A stretch of DNA of 64,000 nt from Actinoplanes sp. DH11 (GTDB lineage: Bacteria; Actinomycetota; Actinomycetes; Mycobacteriales; Micromonosporaceae). Where the stretch lies: NCBI RefSeq assembly GCF_020873875.1, contig NZ_JAHWGU010000029.1, positions 1-64,000 on the forward strand, read 5' to 3'. The position numbers and the translations under genes were made by a program. The notes under the pieces were generated by a model, which was not told the origin of the DNA, made no database searches, and saw only the letters and a program-made list of their open reading frames with translations. Shown here piece by piece: positions 59,053 through 64,000 of the stretch (the first letter of the stretch is position 1; each line of letters opens with the position of its first letter).

Positions 59053-60549
59053 ATGACCACCACCGCATCGAAAGCCGACGCCGCCGATCCGGCATCGACG
59101 GACCACTCCGGCGACCGGCTCCCCCCGGGTGTCGCCCTGGTGATCGGGATCCTGATCGTCTCGACGTTCATCGTCTTCCTCAACGAGTTGCTCCTGGGCG
59201 TCGCCCTGCCCACGCTGATCGAGGACTTCGGCGTCAGCCCGAGCACCGGGCAGTGGGTCACGACCGGATTCCTGCTGACCATGGCGGTGCTGATCCCGGC
59301 CAGCAGTTTCGTGATGCGGCGGTTCCACCTGCGAACGGTCTTCCTGGTCGCGCTGTCACTGTTCATCGCCGGGACGACACTCGCCGCGATCGCGCCGACG
59401 TTCGGCGCCCTGGTGGCCGGCCGGATCATCCAGGCGTCCGGCACCGCCGTCTTCCTGCCCCTGCTGATGACCACGACCATGCGCCTGGTCCCGGTCGCTC
59501 GTCGCGGCCAGATGATGGCGATCACGACGGCCGTCCCCTCCGTGGCGCCGGCGCTCGGCCCGGCACTGTCCGGTCTCGTGCTGTCCGCACTGAGCTGGCG
59601 CTGGCTGTTCATCCTGATGCTGCCGATCGCCATCGCCGCCTTGGCCTTGGGAGCGTGGAAGCTGCCCAACGTCACCACCCCGGAACCGGTGACCCTGGAC
59701 CTGCTGTCGCTGCTGCTGTCCGCGGTCGGGTTCGGCGGTCTGGTCTACGGACTCTCCCTGCTCGGCGAGGCGTCCGCCGGGCACGCCCCGATCCCGCCGT
59801 ACCTGCCGATCGCGGTGGGCCTGGCGGGCCTGGTGGCGTTCGTCCTCCGCCAGATCCCACTGCAGCGTCGCGACAGCGCGTTCCTGGACATGCGGATCTT
59901 TCTGCGGAAGTCGTTCGCCCTGCCGATCCTGGTGATGGTCTTCGTCGCGGGCAACGGGATCGGGCTGCTGGTCGTTCTGCCGCTGGTGCTGACCAACGTC
60001 ACCGGCCTGAACACCTTGCAGCTCGGCCTCTTCCTGATCCCCGGCGGCGCTGCGATCTCGATCGTGGCGACCCTGAGCGGCCGGGTCTACGACCGCTTCG
60101 GGCCGCGCCCGCTGGTCATCCCGGGTGCGATCGTCTGGCTGGCCGTCCTGTGGTTCCTCAGCCGGGTCGATGAGAGCACGAGCGTGGTCACGCTGATCGT
60201 CGCCTGGCTGGTGTTCACCAGTGCCATGGCCGCCATGTGGGCCCCGCTCACGACGAGTGCGATGAGCGGCCTGCCGAACGAGCTCTTCCCGCACGGCAGC
60301 GCGGCCTTCTCCACCATTCAGCAGCTCGCCGGTGCCGCCTTCGGCGCGGTGTTCATCTCCGCCTACACCATCGGTTCCGGTGCCCGGGACGCCGGCGTGC
60401 TCAGCACGGCCCAGGCAGAGTCCGCCGGACACGCCGCCTTCCTGACCGCCTGGGCCATCGGCCTGCTCGTGCTGGCCGGCGCCTTCTTCGTCCGCCGGGC
60501 ACCGAGTCCGGCCACCGACGGAGCGGCCGGCGAGACGGCGGCCCGGTGA
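59053..60549 (+). CDS. DHA2-family MFS exporter
   Basis: 498 residues, 14 predicted spans, LmrB/EmrB-like: LNELLLGVALPTLIEDFGVS in the first helices, the loop FVMRRFHLRTVFLVAL, and the drug:H+ antiporter motif C-like GPALSGLVLSALSWRWLF. Such proteins expel drugs or metabolites with protons. ATG 59053 is used; GTG 59041 is possible. The divergent MerR gene and operator suggest induction by a toxic compound. The disabled monooxygenase gene follows on the same strand. Confidence 0.9.
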   Translation: MTTTASKADAADPASTDHSGDRLPPGVALVIGILIVSTFIVFLNELLLGVALPTLIEDFGVSPSTGQWVTTGFLLTMAVLIPASSFVMRRFHLRTVFLVALSLFIAGTTLAAIAPTFGALVAGRIIQASGTAVFLPLLMTTTMRLVPVARRGQMMAITTAVPSVAPALGPALSGLVLSALSWRWLFILMLPIAIAALALGAWKLPNVTTPEPVTLDLLSLLLSAVGFGGLVYGLSLLGEASAGHAPIPPYLPIAVGLAGLVAFVLRQIPLQRRDSAFLDMRIFLRKSFALPILVMVFVAGNGIGLLVVLPLVLTNVTGLNTLQLGLFLIPGGAAISIVATLSGRVYDRFGPRPLVIPGAIVWLAVLWFLSRVDESTSVVTLIVAWLVFTSAMAAMWAPLTTSAMSGLPNELFPHGSAAFSTIQQLAGAAFGAVFISAYTIGSGARDAGVLSTAQAESAGHAAFLTAWAIGLLVLAGAFFVRRAPSPATDGAAGETAAR

Positions 60550-60580
60550 CCACGACACGACACGACAGCGGGGGAACGAC

Positions 60581-61926
60581 GTGACCGCACGGCAGATGAT
60601 CCTGGGAACCATGCTCGGATCCAGCTACGGCGCCCTCGCCGGCGCGTGGCGGGCACCCGGCATCGATCCCGGGAATTTCACCAGCACCGACGCCCAGGTG
60701 CGTATCTCCCGGACCGCGGAGCGCGGCGGGTTCGCCTTCATGTTCCTGCCCGACTTCGCGGCGGTCCGGGGTGGTGAGGAGCACGCCGGCCTGAGCATGA
60801 CCATGGACCCGATGCTCGCCCTCGCCGCGGTCGCCCGGGAAACCTCGAAGGTCGGTCTCGTCGCGACGGGATCCACGACGTTCCAGGAGCCGTACAACCT
60901 GGCCCGGCAGTACAAGGCGCTCGATGTGATGAGCCACGGGCGGGCCGGCTGGAATGCCGTGACCACCAGCGACCCCGCGGTCGCCGCGAACTACGGCAGG
61001 CCGGTCGCGGATCGATCCGAGCGGTACCACGCGCCCACGAGACGATCCAGCTCGTCCAGGCCCTCTGGGGCAGCTGGGGAAGGGACGCCTGGATCGGGGA
61101 TCAGGCCTCCGGGCGCTACTTCGACCCGGCGCAGGTCCGGCCGGTCAACCTGCGGGGCGATCACGTGGCGACCCGAGGTCCGCTGCCGATCCCGCCGTCC
61201 GAGCAGGGCCAGCCGGTGATCTTCACCGCCGGCGGGCCCAGCCCGCACCTGCTGTCCATCGCGGGCCGGTACGCGAACGGCTTCATCGCCGAGGTCTGGA
61301 CGATCGAGGAGGCCCGGGCGCAGCGGGCGATGGTCCGCGAGGCCGCCCGAGCGGCCGGGCGTGACCCCGACGAGATCAAGTACTTCGCCGGGGTCATGAC
61401 GACCGTCGCCGCGACCGTCCGGGAGGGTCTGGATCGCCGGATGGCCGTGACCGGCGACGTCGCCCCGCAACGGGTCCGCATGCTCGGTCAGATGCTCGGC
61501 CTCCGGCTCGAACCGAGCCGGATCGACGACCCGCTGACGGCCGACGAACTCGCGCGCGCCTATGCCGCACCCGTCGACCCGCGCTCGGAGATCGCGTTGC
61601 GGGTGGCGCGGGAAGGGTGGTCGGTGCGTGACATCCTCGCCCACGGCGTCATCGACTTCCACCCGACCGTCGTCGGCCCGGGCGACCTCATCGCCGATCA
61701 CTTGCAGGACTGGTTCGAGGCCGAGGCCGCGGACGGCTTCTGGGTGATCCCGGACCTCGCCGAGTCCGGCCTGGACGCTTTCGTCGACAACGTCGTCCCG
61801 ATCCTGCGCCAGCGCGGTGTCTACCCCCGGGACTACGTGGGGTCGACGCTGCGGGAGAACCTCGGCCTGCCCGCGCAGTACGGCCTCGATCCTCGCCTCA
61901 CCGACCCGGCACAGACGTCGAACTGA
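60581..61926 (+). pseudogene. LLM-class flavin-dependent monooxygenase, frameshifted
   Basis: GTG 60581 with GGGGGAA upstream opens a NtaA/SnaA/DszA-type luciferase-like monooxygenase (ISRTAERGGFAFMFLPDFAA, TTFQEPYNLARQYKALDVMS, GRAGWNAVTTSD). After RSERYH (to 61030) one base appears to be missing. From 61033 the sister frame continues perfectly (AHETIQLVQALWGSWGRDAW ... NGFIAEVWTIEEARAQ ... YPRDYVGSTLRENLGLP) to the stop at 61924-61926. Without the shift it would be a full-length enzyme of about 448 residues that uses reduced flavin from a partner reductase. The lesion could be real or a sequencing error. Confidence 0.82.
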
Positions 61927-61936
61927 GTCCCCGCAC

Positions 61937-61976
61937 CTCGGTGCCGCGCCCCTGCCGTGCGGGTCGCGGCACCGAG
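61937..61976. terminator. Bidirectional terminator between convergent genes
   Basis: Perfect 12-bp stem CTCGGTGCCGCG (61937-61948) / CGCGGCACCGAG (61965-61976) with a 16-nt loop containing a further CCC/GGG pairing, 10 bp after the monooxygenase stop and 7 bp before the opposing stop. Confidence 0.75.
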
Positions 61977-61983
61977 CCGGTGC

Positions 61984-63882
61984 TCAGCCGGGGTACGCCG
62001 CCAGCCGGGCGGCGGCGGCGAAGCCGGGGACGACCTGGTTGGGCCGGGTCGCGTCGACGGCGGCGCCGGTGTCGTTGACGATGTGCCGGATCCCGCCGCC
62101 GAAGGCGATGACCGCTGTCGTCATCGACGTGAACCGGACGCTGCCGCGCCGCGGTGCCTCGATGGACGTCCAGGCCCGCACCGGGGCACCGGCGAACGTG
62201 GAGTCCAGGAACAGCGTGTAGATCGCCGTGCCGGTCGCCGCGTGCGTGGTCACCCGGGGCGAGACCTGGTACGAGGCGTACCCCTCCCTCGTTCCGTCCG
62301 TCCAGGCGGCCTGGTTCGGCGGGTCGTACGGGAACTCGCTCTGATAGAAGATGGTCCGGCCGCGCTCACCGTTCCAGACCACCTGATTCTTCTGGTGGTG
62401 CTCGACGAACAGGCCGAGGGCTGTCACGTCGGTGCCGTTCACGACGAGACCGGTGTCGCTGGTGTTGCTCGTCCAGCCGACGCCGGTGCCGTGGTCGGCG
62501 CGCCACAGCCAGGAGTCGTCGAGGATGACCCTGCTCTGGTCGATGCGCAGCGCGGTCCGGGTGGAACCGGCCTGGGCGCCGCCGATCCGGACGAACAGGT
62601 CGCTTAGCGTGGTCGGGTCGGTGGCGTCACCGATGCCGGTGGCGCCGCCGGTGCCGACCTTGACCAGGACGTCCGTGCCGGGGCTGGCGTCGACGAGCAG
62701 GCTGGAGAGGACGACGCCCTTGACGTCGCCAACCTCGATCGCGGCACGCCCGCCGGTGGGTGCCAGGGTCGCGTACCCCATGCCCATGACGACGGTGCCG
62801 GGCCGGGTCACCCTGATCGGGCCGTTCAGGCGGTAGATCCCGGGGGTGAGGATCAGGTGCTTGCCGGCGGCGAGGGCCGCGTTGATGCCGGCGGCGGTGT
62901 CGGTGCCGGGCTTGGCGATGTGGAACCGGGAGATCGGCAGGGTGGTGCCGGCGGCCCCCCAGTTCACCCCGGCGGCGTCGGTGCGCGCCTTCGGCACGAC
63001 GACGGCGTACTCGTCGCCGGTCACGGTGAGGAACGGCGCCGGCCGCGACACCGGGGTGGTCGCCAGCGTGGTGATGCCGCGGCCGGTGAGGTCGCTCGCC
63101 GGCGCGCCCCGCACCCCGGAGAAGACCAGGTTGGCCGAGCCGCCGCGCCAGCCGCCGATCTGGCTGTCCCGCACGTAGTACTGCGCCTGGCCCGGTCCGG
63201 CGTCGCCGCCGCTGTTGACGGTGCCGCTGACCCGGCTGTCGGCCATCACGGTGCCGAAGAGCGTGGCACCGTAGGCGCCGTTGAGGTCGAGGTCGCCCCG
63301 GATGTCGACGCGGCGCAGCGAGGACGCCTGGGAGGTCGCCCAGCGCATGGTGTGTGCCGGCGCGACGCCTTCGGGCCTGGCCCGCTGGGCGTCGGCACCC
63401 ACCGGCCGCTGGATCGGGTTGATCGAGAGGTTCGCCAGCGACCGGTAGAAGTTCGTCAGCCCGTCGGAGCTTCCGTCGGCGTTCTGCCGCGGCTCGGAGT
63501 GCAGCGCGCCGTTGATCCGGACGCTGGTGGGCGAGGCCCCCAGCCCGGCGATCGAGGTGTAGTAGCCGACCTCGCTGTTGACGATGCCGGTGGCGGTGGC
63601 GGGGTTGTCCTGGCCGGCGGCGCTGCCGTAGGTCCCCGGCTTGAAGTACACCGCGTGCCGGTTGCCACTGAACTCCGGCTCCGCCGAGATGCTCCGCAGG
63701 TAGGCGTTGATCTCGTCGACCGGCGTACGCGTGTCGAAGATCTTGACGTTGGGCCCGAAGTCCGGGGCGCTCGCGGCCTGCGCTGACGGGGCGGGCCCGG
63801 CGACCGCGAGGATGCCGGAGGCCGCGAGGACAGCGAGGGTCACGCCTCCCCGCCCGCTCCTGGTGCTTGTCGACTGTGTCAC
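61984..63882 (-). CDS. Secreted pectate-lyase-superfamily beta-helix protein
   Basis: 632 residues from GTG 63882, chosen because AGGAGA lies 5-6 nt upstream; ATG 63903 is the longer option. A signal peptide (TLAVLAASGILAVAG, cleavage after AQA) leads to two right-handed beta-helix segments of GH55/pectate-lyase-3 type (INAYLRSISAEPEFSGNRHA; GINAALAAGKHLILTPGIYR, then LNGPIRVTRPGTVVMGMGYA). WLWRADHGTGVGWTSN and FVEHHQKNQVVWNG are conserved features of this secreted family. Probably carbohydrate-active; no catalytic acid can be assigned. Confidence 0.82.
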   Translation of the reverse strand: MTQSTSTRSGRGGVTLAVLAASGILAVAGPAPSAQAASAPDFGPNVKIFDTRTPVDEINAYLRSISAEPEFSGNRHAVYFKPGTYGSAAGQDNPATATGIVNSEVGYYTSIAGLGASPTSVRINGALHSEPRQNADGSSDGLTNFYRSLANLSINPIQRPVGADAQRARPEGVAPAHTMRWATSQASSLRRVDIRGDLDLNGAYGATLFGTVMADSRVSGTVNSGGDAGPGQAQYYVRDSQIGGWRGGSANLVFSGVRGAPASDLTGRGITTLATTPVSRPAPFLTVTGDEYAVVVPKARTDAAGVNWGAAGTTLPISRFHIAKPGTDTAAGINAALAAGKHLILTPGIYRLNGPIRVTRPGTVVMGMGYATLAPTGGRAAIEVGDVKGVVLSSLLVDASPGTDVLVKVGTGGATGIGDATDPTTLSDLFVRIGGAQAGSTRTALRIDQSRVILDDSWLWRADHGTGVGWTSNTSDTGLVVNGTDVTALGLFVEHHQKNQVVWNGERGRTIFYQSEFPYDPPNQAAWTDGTREGYASYQVSPRVTTHAATGTAIYTLFLDSTFAGAPVRAWTSIEAPRRGSVRFTSMTTAVIAFGGGIRHIVNDTGAAVDATRPNQVVPGFAAAARLAAYPG

Positions 63883-63908
63883 GGATTCTCCTGTCATACG
63901 CATGTTCG

Positions 63909-64000
63909 TCAGCTCCGGTGCAGCCGGATCGGGATGCTGCGCCAGGCACGCAGGGTGTTGTTGTGGTGCCGGCGCACCGGCCCGGCCAGTTCGAGGCGGG
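63909..64000 (-). CDS. C-terminal end of a gene entering from the right edge
   Basis: The minus strand is open from the window edge to TGA at 63909-63911 and gives about 29 residues ending NNTLRAWRSIPIRLHRS. The pattern (LELAGP ... LRAWRSIPIRL) resembles the last strands of a cytochrome P450, but so short a piece cannot settle it. Confidence 0.4.
   Translation of the reverse strand, partial: RLELAGPVRRHHNNTLRAWRSIPIRLHRS

Overview
The window is high-GC actinobacterial DNA: strong G/C third-position bias, GGAGG-type ribosome sites, many GTG/TTG starts, many secreted proteins. A methyl-accepting chemotaxis protein beside polyketide/non-ribosomal genes and a small laccase would fit a motile-spored Micromonosporaceae such as Actinoplanes. 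That placement is an inference from gene content only.

Layout. 1-2.3 kb: accessory DNA with small unknown genes and a decayed tyrosine-recombinase gene. 3.1-3.9 kb: secreted RTX-repeat protein. 3.9-7.8 kb (minus): three translationally coupled genes (flavin hydroxylase, maleylacetate reductase, intradiol dioxygenase) forming a hydroxyquinol/resorcinol-type aromatic degradation route. 7.9-13.6 kb: housekeeping and secreted genes (endonuclease I, chemotaxis receptor, PLP enzyme). 13.6-21.0 kb (minus): a four-gene secreted operon of laccase, a 1292-residue ThuA/discoidin/sugar-dehydrogenase/PKD/keto-disaccharide-hydrolase protein, a cupredoxin-Ig protein and a beta-helix protein, closed by a 15-bp-stem terminator. 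21.4-25.0 kb: AbfB-domain anchor protein, GNAT enzyme with a possible leader peptide, glycosyltransferase, YdcF protein. 25.0-28.5 kb: secreted RHS/YD-repeat protein with a glycine-zipper tail and a small membrane protein behind it. 29-30.8 kb: gene relics (PucR, UspA) and two small intact genes. 30.9-34.8 kb: a TPR-CHAT protease with a divergent small partner.

34.8-52.4 kb is a compact hybrid PKS-NRPS cluster. It has an exporter, an atypical LuxR-type response regulator, and a run of coupled plus-strand genes: KS-AT(degenerate)-ACP, type II thioesterase, hydroxyacyl-CoA dehydrogenase, ACP, acyl-CoA dehydrogenase, class-II-synthetase-like amino acid:carrier protein ligase, discrete AT, C, PCP, A-PCP, C. 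A free-standing A enzyme and a methyltransferase converge on it from the minus strand. The dehydrogenase/ACP/dehydrogenase/ligase set is read here as a route that loads an amino acid, probably serine, on the ACP and oxidises it to aminomalonyl-ACP. The discrete AT would pass this unit to the PKS, whose own AT has lost its nucleophile.

52.6-64 kb: DUF808 membrane protein; a 1311-residue caspase-like/STAND NTPase/beta-propeller protein ending in two lipoyl domains with intact lipoylation motifs, the most unusual protein in the window; nitroreductase; a MerR regulator divergent from a DHA2 exporter with a palindromic operator at the exporter promoter; a frameshifted luciferase-like monooxygenase; a secreted beta-helix protein; and the tail of one more gene. 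A 77-bp palindromic element occurs three times in intergenic DNA (2.6, 22.1 and 30.8 kb).
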